Assembly: GCF_001546455.1 (NCBI RefSeq)
Contig: NZ_KQ956825.1
Coordinates: forward strand, 16,762 to 80,761
Source: Gardnerella vaginalis
Lineage (GTDB): Bacteria > Actinomycetota > Actinomycetes > Actinomycetales > Bifidobacteriaceae
Direction of reading: 5' to 3'
DNA length: 64,000 nt
The notes below the pieces were generated by a model. The model did no database searches and was not told the origin of the DNA. It was given only the letters and a program-made list of their open reading frames with translations. A program made the position numbers and the translations under genes. Positions 1-8,123 of this stretch are shown piece after piece (position 1 is the stretch's first letter; the number at the start of each line of letters is the position of its first letter).

Positions 1-40
1 AACAAACGCGGGCAAAAGGGAACAAACGCGGGTGCGACAT

Positions 41-226
41 TCTCTGTTTGGTGTTGTAGGAGGGCTGCGAATCGACTTGCATGAGCACTTAGAGCGTAGC
101 GTGCGAATGCACTTCGATTCGCTGAGCCGCTCAAACGTAAAGTACAGTGGACTTTACATGCGGCGAAGACGTGAGCGCGGCTAATCCGCGCGAGCGCATT
201 TCCTTGTTTGGTGTGTAGGAGGGCTG
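41..226 (+). repeat. direct repeat pair of about 26 bases
   Basis: The unit at 41-66 recurs at 201-226 with only small changes, sharing the core GTTTGGTG followed by GTAGGAGGGCTG. The copies are 160 bases apart and bracket the small hairpins between them. The second copy also forms one arm of the inverted repeat at 217-401. Confidence 0.6.
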
Positions 227-401
227 GGTGTTTCTTGTCTCACAACGCTTCGCCTCTTACGTGTTGTCTGTTGTTGCGGTTGTTCCGATTTGGCTTTGAT
301 TTTGTTTTTAGCTGAAGTTTGTTTGTAGGCGTGTGCCATTGGATTATTTGGTATCGGCTGCCGCTCTTATACTGTTCGACCAAGAATCACCCAGCCCTCT
401 T
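217..401. repeat. 185-bp segment bounded by 21-bp inverted repeats
   Basis: 217-237 and 381-401 are inverted copies matching at 19 of 21 positions, with the core GAGGGCTGGGTG and its complement. The 143 bases between them hold no open reading frame of note. The arrangement resembles a non-autonomous element (MITE-like), but no target-site duplication was recognised, so a transposon origin is only one option. Confidence 0.45.
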
Positions 402-435
402 GCATGCTTGAACAATTGCGTATCGCTAGTCGCCT

Positions 436-523
436 GAGATTCTCGATTTTTCTTCTTCATTCGATGAATCACCACCTTCGGTGCTGAGGTTCATCTCATT
501 CAGTGCGAAAAATCTCGAATCTC
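436..523. other. long nested hairpin, possible structured RNA
   Basis: 436-452 pairs with 507-523 (15 of 17 positions), and inside it 463-468 (GATGAA) pairs with 490-495 (TTCATC) around a CACCTTCGGTG tip. The result is an imperfect hairpin of almost 90 nucleotides upstream of the deoR-type gene. It has no obvious uridine tract after it, so it is not a textbook terminator. Confidence 0.45.
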
Positions 524-642
524 TACCTAACTTGGTATTGCGCATTTTTACAAGCATTTGTTCGTTTTGGGGAATTTTGCCAGATTTTACGTGATTTTTG
601 TTAAATACTTAACGTTTAGAGCTTAGAAACGCTCATTTGCGT

Positions 643-671
643 TTGTTTTTTGCGTTTACTTGTGCGATAAT
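643..671 (+). promoter_or_regulatory. promoter, probably leaderless, of the DeoR-type gene
   Basis: A GATAAT -10 element (666-671) lies 17 bases after TTGTTT (643-648). The expected start of transcription falls at or next to the ATG at 678, and no ribosome binding site precedes that ATG. The mRNA is therefore probably leaderless. Confidence 0.55.
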
Positions 672-677
672 GTTCAC

Positions 678-1484
678 ATGATTTCTTCACAGCGTCAACA
701 ATTGATTTTGAGCCGCCTTCGCACCAGGGGGGCCGTGCGTATTACCGCTCTTTCCAAAGAACTCGCCGTTTCTGCAATGACAATTCGCAGAGATATCGCA
801 GAGCTTTCGGATCGCGGGCTTTTAAAGCGCGTACACGGTGGTGCTGTTACAACTAACACTCTTCTTTCGGAGCCGCTGTTTTCCGTAAAGTCGCAGATGG
901 ATATGGGGCTTAAGGATGCAATCGCCAGTAAGGCGGTAGATTATGTTCAGCCTGGAGATGTTATTGCTATCGGTGGTGGCACAACTGCGTACGTATTTGC
1001 GCAGCATCTGCTTGAGTCGCGTAGGGCGTCTGGAATCACGATTCTAACAAATTCAATTCCAGTTGCGGAGCTTGTTCAAGCGCTTGAGTCCAAAGATATT
1101 GAGGTTATTGTTACAGGTGGCGTTATTACGCGTTCCAACTCCCTGGTTGGCCCTATTGCAGATAAGGTTGTTTCGTCTTTGCGTGTAAACACCGTATTTT
1201 TGGGCACGCATTCCGTTAGCTTGCCGCGCGGATTCCTTATGCCAAATTCGCTGGAAGCCGCTACAGATATGGCTTTGATGGATATTGCAGATCGCACGAT
1301 TATATTAACGGATCACACTAAGTGGACGTGCACGTCGCTTTCGCTTTTTGCGCGATTTGACCAGGTTGATACGGTTATTACGGATGATTGCTTAGATGCA
1401 GATTCGCAGCTTCGCACCCGTGAGTTGGTTAAGAATCTGGTTCTTGCTCCAACGGTTGCTGGCGATTCTTCCGCGTCCGCGTGA
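678..1484 (+). CDS. DeoR/GlpR-family transcriptional regulator
   Basis: This 268-residue protein has the DeoR-family layout. An N-terminal winged helix-turn-helix (residues about 1-60) contains SAMTIRRDIAEL and the conserved RVHGGA that ends the DNA-binding part. A sugar-phosphate-sensing domain follows with VIAIGGGTTAY, ILTNS and the ITGG-like VTGGV motif. Such proteins usually repress sugar uptake or catabolism genes. Neither neighbour is a sugar gene, so the target is unknown. The ATG at 678 is preferred over a TTG at 660 because family proteins begin near ISSQRQ and because the -10 element overlaps the longer start. The last ten residues are low in complexity. Confidence 0.85.
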   Translation: MISSQRQQLILSRLRTRGAVRITALSKELAVSAMTIRRDIAELSDRGLLKRVHGGAVTTNTLLSEPLFSVKSQMDMGLKDAIASKAVDYVQPGDVIAIGGGTTAYVFAQHLLESRRASGITILTNSIPVAELVQALESKDIEVIVTGGVITRSNSLVGPIADKVVSSLRVNTVFLGTHSVSLPRGFLMPNSLEAATDMALMDIADRTIILTDHTKWTCTSLSLFARFDQVDTVITDDCLDADSQLRTRELVKNLVLAPTVAGDSSASA

Positions 1485-1506
1485 TTTTGCGTGAGCGTGT
1501 GTAATC

Positions 1507-2349
1507 GTGGCGTGCGTAGGTATGCGTGCATTTAGTGGTGTTTTGTGCAAAAGCAATCGCAGTAATCGTATCAATCGTAGCAATTGTATTGTTTTTGCGC
1601 TCGCATCCATGTTGGTTATTTTCTTGCTTGCATCGCTAAGTGCTTGCACGCCTAAAAATCAAGCTGTTGGAGACACTGGTCGTTCGGACGATATTGTTCA
1701 CGACGGAATCGACGTAGAAGACATAAAGTTGTTTATAGTCGGTTCAAGGCAGGCGGCGCTTGATTCTAAGCTCTTGCATCTGTGTGAGAAATTTGGTTTA
1801 AAAGCATCGTACGCATCAATCGCAGACGTTAAGAATGCCAATTTTGCCTCGCAAGAGGCTGTTAAAGATGCGTCAAATCAGCCTGTTTCTATGATTTTGA
1901 TTAACAACATTAATGTTGATGGCGTAGACCGCGTTGATTCTAGCGCTAAGAGCAATGCTGGTGGAGCGCATGTTGATTTAAAGGCGCGCAAAGCTTGGGT
2001 TGATGCGCTTAAATATGCGCGTTCTGCGGGGATTCCTGTTGCGCTTGTTAATCCAAAAAATCCACCTAAAGATTGTTCTTTGTTTGCGGCAAAACTCTAT
2101 ATTCTTAAGGATTTAGACGGTCAGGATTTGTTTGATGCTGGTTTAATCAAGGGTGATTTGAGGGGTGATTCTAAGGCCGCTTTTAATGGCGATTTTAGAA
2201 ATCATTTAAGCTGTGTTGAAAAGAGTTGCCAGAAAAGTCATATAAAAAATTGTGGGAAGATTCAGCATTCTAGTCTTCTAAAAATCGTTCAATCGGTAAT
2301 TGACAATACGCCTCATGGTAGGGATGTGGTTATAAATGACAAAGGTTAG
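1507..2349 (+). CDS. predicted lipoprotein, binding-protein-like, unknown role
   Basis: The N-terminus has arginines, a hydrophobic run and the lipobox LASLSAC, so the protein is probably exported and lipid-anchored. After it, stretches such as IKLFIVGSR, MILINNIN and the run around ARSAGIPVALVN resemble the alternating strands of periplasmic sugar-binding folds, but the match is weak and no specific family was recognised. The start may be the GTG at 1507 or the ATG at 1522; neither has a good ribosome binding site. Its 3' end overlaps the following P-type ATPase by 14 bases, which suggests co-translation and a possible role linked to that pump. There are 22 bases between the DeoR stop and this start. 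Confidence 0.6.
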   Translation: MACVGMRAFSGVLCKSNRSNRINRSNCIVFALASMLVIFLLASLSACTPKNQAVGDTGRSDDIVHDGIDVEDIKLFIVGSRQAALDSKLLHLCEKFGLKASYASIADVKNANFASQEAVKDASNQPVSMILINNINVDGVDRVDSSAKSNAGGAHVDLKARKAWVDALKYARSAGIPVALVNPKNPPKDCSLFAAKLYILKDLDGQDLFDAGLIKGDLRGDSKAAFNGDFRNHLSCVEKSCQKSHIKNCGKIQHSSLLKIVQSVIDNTPHGRDVVINDKG

Positions 2350-5155
2350 TGCAGGCGCGCAGGTTGTGCCAGAGGAGCAGGTTTTGCAAGAGGATCAGGT
2401 TGTGCAAGGCGCAAAAGACTCTCCAGATTTGCCAGAAGTTAGCGAATCGGGTTTAACTCAAAGTGAAGTTTCCGCTGCCGTAGAACAAGGATTTGTAAAC
2501 GTTACAGAAAATCGTACTTCTAGGTCAGTGCTTTCAATTGTGCGCGCAAACGTTTTTACGCTTTTTAATGCGATTATCTTTGCGGCAATGGTTGTTGTTC
2601 TTGCCACTGGCTCTTGGAAAGACGCGGTTTTTGGCTTTGTAATTCTTATTAACACAGGTATTGGCGTTGTTACGGAGCTACGCGCAAAGCGCACGCTTGA
2701 TCGCCTTTCGATTCTTGTTGCTTCTCGTTCTATTGTTCGGCGAGGCGGCCAAAACGTTTATGTTGATCATAGCTGTATTGTTCTTGGTGATTTGTTGTGG
2801 GTTCGTGCTGGCGACCAGGTTCCTGCGGACGCTAAGGTTGTTGAGTCTTGGGGCTTGGAGATGGACGAGTCCATGCTTACTGGCGAGTCTGTAACTGTTC
2901 GTAAAGCTGCGGACGACTTTGTTTATTCTGGGTCTACAGCGGTTTCTGGTGTTGCTTTAATGCGCGTTACGGCTGTAGGTGCTAATAGTTATGCAGCTAA
3001 ACTTGCGGCGCAAGCAAAGGTTTATACTAAAACAATTTCCGATTTGAGTCGTGGAATCAACACGATTTTAAAGTGGATGACTATTGTTGTTGTTCCTCTT
3101 TGTGTTTTGCTTGTTTGGTCACAGATTAACAAGGTTGGCGGTTTTGCTGAGTCTTGGCAGACTGGGCAGTGGAGGAGTGCTGTTGTTTCTGCTGTTGCTG
3201 GCGTTGTTGGCATGATTCCAGAAGGTCTTGTTCTTTTAACTTCGCTTAATTTCGCTGTTGCTGCAATGCGTCTTGCTCGTAAAAAAACACTTGTTCAGGA
3301 GCTTGAGTCTGTTGAGACTTTAGCTCGAGTGGATTGCCTTAATTTAGATAAAACAGGCACTATTACAGATGGCGGAATCGCGTTTGTTGGTGTTGATGTG
3401 ATTGACAATTCGATTGACGATTCAATTGACGAAGCTTTTGTAAAAAGTAAAAGCGGCGATTCTTCCAGCGTGGCGGCTGCTAGCGACTATAGTCATGCTG
3501 TAAATCAGGCTTTGTTTGATTTGTCTAACGAAGAAAATCCAAATGCTACGGGTCTTGCCATTATGGAAGGCCTTAAAGATCAAGGTGCTTGCGTTGCATC
3601 GAATGTTAACGCTCGCTTGCCATTTTCTTCCGCAAGAAAGTGGAGTGCAATTCGCTATGAGCTAAAAGACGGCAGTTTTGAAACGTGGTATATGGGTGCT
3701 CCAGAGGTTTTGGCAACTGCGATTTGCGCTGACTGTTCTTTAGAAGATGGCGATTCTACTTGCAATAATTGCCATTTAACGGAGCCTTTCAAGCGTATTT
3801 TGCATCGAGTAAACGAATATGCACAGCAGGGCAATCGTGTTCTTCTTCTAGCGGTTGCTACAGGCAAGTCTGTGGTTTCTGACTCTGTGGTTTCTGACTC
3901 TGTGGTTTCTAGCTCTGTGGTTTCTAGCTCTGTGGTTTCTGGCGATTCTTGTGATGCAACTTTTTCTAGCTCGCCAAAAGTGTCCACAAGTGCTCGCCCT
4001 GTTGCACTAGTTCGTTGCTCGGAGAAAATCCGCACCGATGCTCGCCAAACTCTTGAATGGTTTAGGCAGCAAGGTGTTAGATGTCGCGTGATTTCTGGCG
4101 ATAATCCAACAACTGTTGCAGCTGTTGCCGAAAAAGTTGGTCTAACTGGTGATTCAAAGCCCGTTTCAATGGACGCAAGGCAGCTGCCTAAAGATATAAA
4201 TCAGCTTGCCGAGGTTCTTGAAAACGTTGATGTTCTTGGGCGCGTTTTGCCTGATCAAAAGAAGTTAATCGTTCAAGCTCTACATTCCAAGGGTCACGTT
4301 GTTGCTATGACTGGTGATGGTGTGAACGACACTCTTGCGCTTAAGGAAGCAGACTTAGGCGTAGCAATGGGTAATGCTGCTCCAGCCGCTAAGGCAGTTG
4401 CGCAAGTTGTGCTTGTTGATTCTCGTTTTTCTCATCTTCCAGACGTTGTTGCTAAGGGTCGCCAAGTTATGGCAAATATGGAGCGTGTTGCAGGCCTGTT
4501 TCTTGTTAAAACCGTATATTCTGCACTTATTTCAGCAGGTGTTGTTTTACTCGGTCTGCATTTCCCATATTTACCTCGTCACATAACCTATATTGGTTCG
4601 TTAACCATTGGTATTCCAGCGTTTTTGCTTGCTTTGGCTCCTAATACAAGACGTTATATTCCTGGATTCTTGCATCGTGTTGTTCGATTTGCGCTTCCAA
4701 ATGGCATTGCTGTTGCCGTATCTGTTTTGGCTGTTTCCATTTTTGCTCCTTTAATGCTTTCGCGTGGACTTGATTCCTCTAGCGTTAGTGCTTCTAGCAT
4801 AATTGTTGAATCTGTTTACACCATTGGTCTAACTCGCAGTATTTGCGCTGTTACAGTTTTTGTGCTGGGTGTTGCAGTTTTGGCTACTGTTTCTAGGCCA
4901 CTTGCTTCTTGGCGTGGAATTATGGTTCTATGTTTTGCTGCTGCTGGCGTTATTGGCGCGTTTATACCATTTGTTGCGCGTTTCTTTGATTTGCATGTTC
5001 CTATAAGCGGAAATGCAATGTTTGTTATGATTTGTGCCATATTATTCGCTTTCGTTATATGGTTGATTTTGCATCTGATTAGTCATCTAGTTGAAAATTG
5101 GATTGATAGCGCAAATGATGATGTTCTTTTGCGCTCTGATTCCAGTAACGATTAG
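2336..5155 (+). CDS. P-type cation-transporting ATPase (CtpE-like)
   Basis: A 939-residue membrane ATPase that moves a cation across the cytoplasmic membrane using an aspartyl-phosphate intermediate. The actuator motif is LTGES, the phosphorylation site is LNLDKTGTIT and the hinge is MTGDGVNDTLALKEADLG. Hydrophobic segments flank these at both ends. No CPC metal-binding motif is present, so a heavy-metal exporter is unlikely; the overall layout resembles actinobacterial CtpE, which is linked to calcium uptake. Substrate is inferred, not shown. The nucleotide-binding domain carries a serine/valine-rich stretch encoded by a 15-bp tandem repeat at 3869-3943. The first 40 residues are acidic and glutamine-rich. 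Confidence 0.85.
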   Translation: MTKVSAGAQVVPEEQVLQEDQVVQGAKDSPDLPEVSESGLTQSEVSAAVEQGFVNVTENRTSRSVLSIVRANVFTLFNAIIFAAMVVVLATGSWKDAVFGFVILINTGIGVVTELRAKRTLDRLSILVASRSIVRRGGQNVYVDHSCIVLGDLLWVRAGDQVPADAKVVESWGLEMDESMLTGESVTVRKAADDFVYSGSTAVSGVALMRVTAVGANSYAAKLAAQAKVYTKTISDLSRGINTILKWMTIVVVPLCVLLVWSQINKVGGFAESWQTGQWRSAVVSAVAGVVGMIPEGLVLLTSLNFAVAAMRLARKKTLVQELESVETLARVDCLNLDKTGTITDGGIAFVGVDVIDNSIDDSIDEAFVKSKSGDSSSVAAASDYSHAVNQALFDLSNEENPNATGLAIMEGLKDQGACVASNVNARLPFSSARKWSAIRYELKDGSFETWYMGAPEVLATAICADCSLEDGDSTCNNCHLTEPFKRILHRVNEYAQQGNRVLLLAVATGKSVVSDSVVSDSVVSSSVVSSSVVSGDSCDATFSSSPKVSTSARPVALVRCSEKIRTDARQTLEWFRQQGVRCRVISGDNPTTVAAVAEKVGLTGDSKPVSMDARQLPKDINQLAEVLENVDVLGRVLPDQKKLIVQALHSKGHVVAMTGDGVNDTLALKEADLGVAMGNAAPAAKAVAQVVLVDSRFSHLPDVVAKGRQVMANMERVAGLFLVKTVYSALISAGVVLLGLHFPYLPRHITYIGSLTIGIPAFLLALAPNTRRYIPGFLHRVVRFALPNGIAVAVSVLAVSIFAPLMLSRGLDSSSVSASSIIVESVYTIGLTRSICAVTVFVLGVAVLATVSRPLASWRGIMVLCFAAAGVIGAFIPFVARFFDLHVPISGNAMFVMICAILFAFVIWLILHLISHLVENWIDSANDDVLLRSDSSND
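3869..3943 (+). repeat. 15-bp tandem repeat, five copies, inside the P-type ATPase
   Basis: Five consecutive 15-base copies with the core TCTGTGGTTTCT vary only in the last three bases (GAC, AGC or GGC). They encode repeats of the five-residue pattern S-V-V-S-D/S in the cytoplasmic nucleotide-binding region. The unit is a multiple of three, so copy-number change would keep the frame. Confidence 0.85.
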
Positions 5156-5186
5156 TGCAGCGTGTCGTAACCTTAACAATTGTGTT

Positions 5187-5192
5187 TACAAT
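5187..5192 (+). promoter_or_regulatory. -10 element of the serine dehydratase gene
   Basis: TACAAT at 5187-5192 lies so that transcription would begin at about 5199, the GTG chosen as the start codon. No clear -35 element was seen. It suggests a leaderless mRNA separate from the upstream ATPase transcript. Confidence 0.4.
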
Positions 5193-5198
5193 AGATAT

Positions 5199-6716
5199 GT
5201 GTTCAGTATTTTAGAAATGTTTTCGGTTGGTGTAGGTCCTAGTTCTTCGCATACGGTTGGGCCTATGCGCGCGGCGAATGCCTTTGTAACCTCTCTGCAA
5301 AAGAGTGGGAAGCTTAACAATGTTTCTCGTGTGTGCGTTACATTGTATGGTTCTTTGTCTCTTACTGGATTGGGGCATGGTACAGATCGAGCATCCGTTG
5401 CAGGTCTTGAAGGTAATCTTCCAGACGATGTTGATACAGAACACATGATGACTATTCGCGAAGATTGCAAGAAAAGTGGAACTTTAACGCTTGCGCATAG
5501 TCATACTATTGCGTTTGACTACGATTCCGATGTTGTTTTTGAAAAGTGGAGGCGCATGGCTGCGCATCCTAATGGCATGCGGTTTGTTGCTTTGGACTCC
5601 TTTGGTAATACTGTTGACGAGCAAGTTTGGTATTCGATTGGCGGTGGATTTATTCGCAAAGGTAATGCAGACGATAAGATGATTGGTTTGCATGACCGCG
5701 TTGGTGAATCTGAAACAGAAAGTGAAGATTCTTCTAAAGACTCTTCTAAAAATGTTGAGTCTTCCACTATGCAATCTACTGATTCGTCTACTGAGTCTTC
5801 CACTGATTCTTCTGTTCCATATCCTTTTACAACGTGCAAAGAACTTATTTCTATTTGCAAAAAAGAACATAAGAGCATAAGTAGCATTGTTTGGCAAAAC
5901 GAGCTTGCTTTGCATAATGGCGATTCTGAATATGTTCGCTCCTATTTGCTGCGTGTTTGGAATGTGATGGGAGAGTGTGTTGAACACGGCTGTAACTCTA
6001 AGCAGCAGATTCTTCCAGGCGGACTTGATGTTCACAGACGCGCTCCACGCATGTATGAGCGTTTGTCCGCAAATTCCGACATTCTTAAGCAAGATCGCAG
6101 ACGAGCAAACTGCGCTTTGGAAGCTTCTGATTCTGCGTGGGTAAATCTTTTTGCTCTTGCGGTAAGTGAAGAAAATGCTGGAGGTGGTCGTATTGTTACG
6201 GCTCCAACCAATGGATCCGCTGGCATTATTCCAGCAGTTTTGCAATACTATTGGCGTTTTGTAGACAGTGCTAGCGAAGAAGGCATTGTAAAGTTCCTTC
6301 TTGCTGCTGGTGCTATTGGTTACTTGTTTAAGCGCAATGCTTCTATTTCTGGCGCAGAAGTTGGTTGCCAGGGAGAAGTTGGTTCGGCGTGTTCTATGGC
6401 TGCCGCAGGCTTGTGTGAAGTTCTTGGTGGAAGCCCTGAGCAGGTTGAAAACGCTGCAGAAATCGGTATTGAGCATCATCTTGGTCTCACTTGTGATCCA
6501 GTTGGTGGTTTGGTTCAGATTCCTTGCATAGAGCGCAATGCTATGGCTGCAAACACGGCCATTAACGCTGTTAGAATGGCGCTTTTGGGTGATGGCTCTC
6601 ATATTGTTAGCTTAGATAGCGCTATTAAAACCATGAAGGAAACTGGGCATGACATGATGTCTAAGTATCGCGAAACATCTAAAGGTGGTCTGGCTGTAAA
6701 CGTTGTTGAATGCTAG
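5199..6716 (+). CDS. sdaA: L-serine ammonia-lyase, single-chain iron-sulfur type
   Basis: This enzyme converts L-serine to pyruvate and ammonia with a 4Fe-4S cluster. The beta domain begins with [17 protein letters not shown], the hallmark of the family, and the alpha domain carries [16 protein letters not shown] and [15 protein letters not shown], which supply the cluster cysteines. The GTG at 5199 is chosen because family members begin just before this motif; a reading frame extends upstream to 5091 inside the ATPase gene but is not family-like. Between the two domains (about 5707-5820) lies an unusual serine, threonine and glutamate-rich insertion of roughly 38 residues, making the protein about 505 residues, longer than usual for this type. 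Confidence 0.9.
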   Translation: MFSILEMFSVGVGPSSSHTVGPMRAANAFVTSLQKSGKLNNVSRVCVTLYGSLSLTGLGHGTDRASVAGLEGNLPDDVDTEHMMTIREDCKKSGTLTLAHSHTIAFDYDSDVVFEKWRRMAAHPNGMRFVALDSFGNTVDEQVWYSIGGGFIRKGNADDKMIGLHDRVGESETESEDSSKDSSKNVESSTMQSTDSSTESSTDSSVPYPFTTCKELISICKKEHKSISSIVWQNELALHNGDSEYVRSYLLRVWNVMGECVEHGCNSKQQILPGGLDVHRRAPRMYERLSANSDILKQDRRRANCALEASDSAWVNLFALAVSEENAGGGRIVTAPTNGSAGIIPAVLQYYWRFVDSASEEGIVKFLLAAGAIGYLFKRNASISGAEVGCQGEVGSACSMAAAGLCEVLGGSPEQVENAAEIGIEHHLGLTCDPVGGLVQIPCIERNAMAANTAINAVRMALLGDGSHIVSLDSAIKTMKETGHDMMSKYRETSKGGLAVNVVEC

Positions 6717-6877
6717 TTTATAGCTTTTTATGTTTATAGTTATCTCATAATATTTTTCCTTTAAATGCTTGTATACTTGCTTGCATTATGTTTATGTAGG
6801 CGTTGTGCAATTTATATACGTATTGGAATAGGTAGCGGTTGAGTGCTAATCTAAAACACGCTATAAGATTGCATAAC

Positions 6878-6886
6878 TGTTATAAT
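6878..6886 (+). promoter_or_regulatory. extended -10 promoter upstream of FKBP-greA
   Basis: TGTTATAAT (6878-6886) is an exact extended -10 element about 100 bases before the FKBP start. The rest of the 6717-6985 gap is AT-rich with no gene seen. Confidence 0.5.
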
Positions 6887-6985
6887 ATTCAAAGTTTTTA
6901 GTAAATAGTTTGTAGAGGTTAATGGTTGTTTGCAAGCATTTATATATGTTTGTAAGGGATTATAAGAGGTTATAAAGGAGGCAAA

Positions 6986-7393
6986 ATGGTAAAGGATATG
7001 CCAGAAGTGGTTGCAGAGTTTGGTACTACGCCAACGGTGACGTTCCCATCGCTTGAGCCGCCAGCAGGGCTTAAGGTTGTTGAGTTGGTAGAGGGCAACG
7101 GACCTTTGGTTCGTGCTGGAGACACTGTTACTGTTAATTATCACGGTGTTGTTTGGGGAGCTAGCGAGCCTTTTGATTCTAGTTTTGCTCGTCATACTCC
7201 TGCCAGCTTTGGTATTGGTGTTGGTCAGGTTATTCAGGGATGGGATCGTACTGTTCCAGGTCATAATGTTGGTTCTCGCTTACTTGTTTCTATTCCACCT
7301 GAGTATGGTTATGGTTCGCGCGGGGTCCCTCAGGCTGGAATTGGTGGTTCGGACACCCTCGTTTTTGTGATTGATATTATTTCTACTCGCTAA
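6986..7393 (+). CDS. FKBP-type peptidyl-prolyl cis-trans isomerase
   Basis: A 135-residue cytoplasmic FKBP that speeds proline isomerisation during protein folding. The domain fills residues about 25-135 and shows GDTVTVNYHGVVW, FDSSF, VIQGWD and IPPEYGYGSRG, the residues that line the FK506-binding pocket. No signal peptide or anchor is present. A strong AGGAGG ribosome binding site precedes the ATG. greA follows after 49 bases on the same strand, so the two are probably co-transcribed. Confidence 0.9.
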   Translation: MVKDMPEVVAEFGTTPTVTFPSLEPPAGLKVVELVEGNGPLVRAGDTVTVNYHGVVWGASEPFDSSFARHTPASFGIGVGQVIQGWDRTVPGHNVGSRLLVSIPPEYGYGSRGVPQAGIGGSDTLVFVIDIISTR

Positions 7394-7442
7394 ATGCGTG
7401 TGGTTGATTTTATTCTTTGTTCTTTGTTAAGGAGATTGCAAA

Positions 7443-7922
7443 ATGGCTGAAGAAAAAACAATTTTGTTGACTAAGGAAGCCTACGATAAGCTCAAGGAAG
7501 AATTAGCTCATCGCGAAGGTGAATATCGTGACGAAATCACCGAGCGTATTGCTGCTGCTCGCGCCGAAGGCGATTTGTCTGAAAACGGTGGCTATCAGGC
7601 TGCTCGTGAAGAGCAGGGCAAGAACGAGGGTCGTATTAATGAGCTTATTGTTAAGCTGCGCAATGCCAAAATCCTTGAGGCTCCAAAAGATGGTCTTGTT
7701 GGTAATGGTTCTGTTGTGACTCTAGATCTTGCTGGCCGAGAGATGACATATGTTCTTGGTTCACGTGATATTGCTGTTGCTACTGATTACGATGTTATTA
7801 GCCCAGAATCTCCGATTGGCGCTGCAATCATTGGTGCTAAAGCGGGTGATACTGTTAGCTACTCTGCTCCAAATGGTCGTCAGATTTCTGTAACCATTAA
7901 GGACTCTCATCCACTCGCCTAG
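7443..7922 (+). CDS. greA: transcription elongation factor GreA
   Basis: A 159-residue protein that rescues backtracked RNA polymerase by stimulating cleavage of the nascent RNA in the secondary channel. The N-terminal coiled coil contains LTKEAYDKLKEELAHR and the acidic tip EGDLSENGGYQAARE, where the two acidic residues at the tip are conserved. The C-terminal FKBP-like domain ends with SPIGAAIIGAKAGDTV. Length matches the family. A clear AAGGAG ribosome binding site lies before the ATG. A strong hairpin at 7978-8023 follows. Confidence 0.95.
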   Translation: MAEEKTILLTKEAYDKLKEELAHREGEYRDEITERIAAARAEGDLSENGGYQAAREEQGKNEGRINELIVKLRNAKILEAPKDGLVGNGSVVTLDLAGREMTYVLGSRDIAVATDYDVISPESPIGAAIIGAKAGDTVSYSAPNGRQISVTIKDSHPLA

Positions 7923-7977
7923 GCAATAAAATGTCTTAATAGGCAAGCGTCTTTGCTGTTATCTATCTATTTTCTCT

Positions 7978-8028
7978 AATCGCTGTGATTTAAAATCTTT
8001 ATGATTTACAAATCACAGCGATTTTATT
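7978..8028. terminator. Rho-independent terminator after greA
   Basis: A perfect 14-bp stem (7978-7991 with 8010-8023) around an 18-base loop is followed by TTTTATTTA. A's also precede the stem, so it could stop transcripts from both greA (plus) and lexA (minus). Confidence 0.8.
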
Positions 8029-8083
8029 TATGCGTTTATTTGTGTCCGTTTAACAGTATCGCTCTTTAGTTGTTTTGATTGCT

Positions 8084-8123
8084 TAAATCTTTAAATCTCT
8101 AAATCTCTAAATCTTTAAATTTT
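8084..8123. repeat. 8-bp tandem repeat between greA and lexA
   Basis: Five consecutive 8-base units of the form TAAATCT(T/C), the last decayed to TAAATTTT. The array reaches into the last codons of lexA, whose stop is at 8115-8117, so unit loss could alter the LexA C-terminus. Confidence 0.8.

Larger units (their letters stand above)
1..660. other. gene-free region rich in inverted repeats
   Basis: No convincing coding region was found in these 660 bases on either strand. The stretch holds two close direct repeats of a 12-base unit (1-12 and 21-32), a near-perfect inverted repeat (67-82 with 107-122, 14 of 16 matching), a 7-bp hairpin (137-143 with 151-157) and a 6-bp GC hairpin (175-180 with 186-191). 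Two larger structures are listed separately. Its density of structure is unlike the other gaps in the window. It could be the tail of an untranslated RNA, a repeat family or a decayed mobile element; the sequence alone does not decide. Confidence 0.6.

Noticed and set aside
5484-6602. 372-residue open frame on the minus strand opposite sdaA
   Set aside because: Antisense to a well-supported enzyme, with random-like composition.
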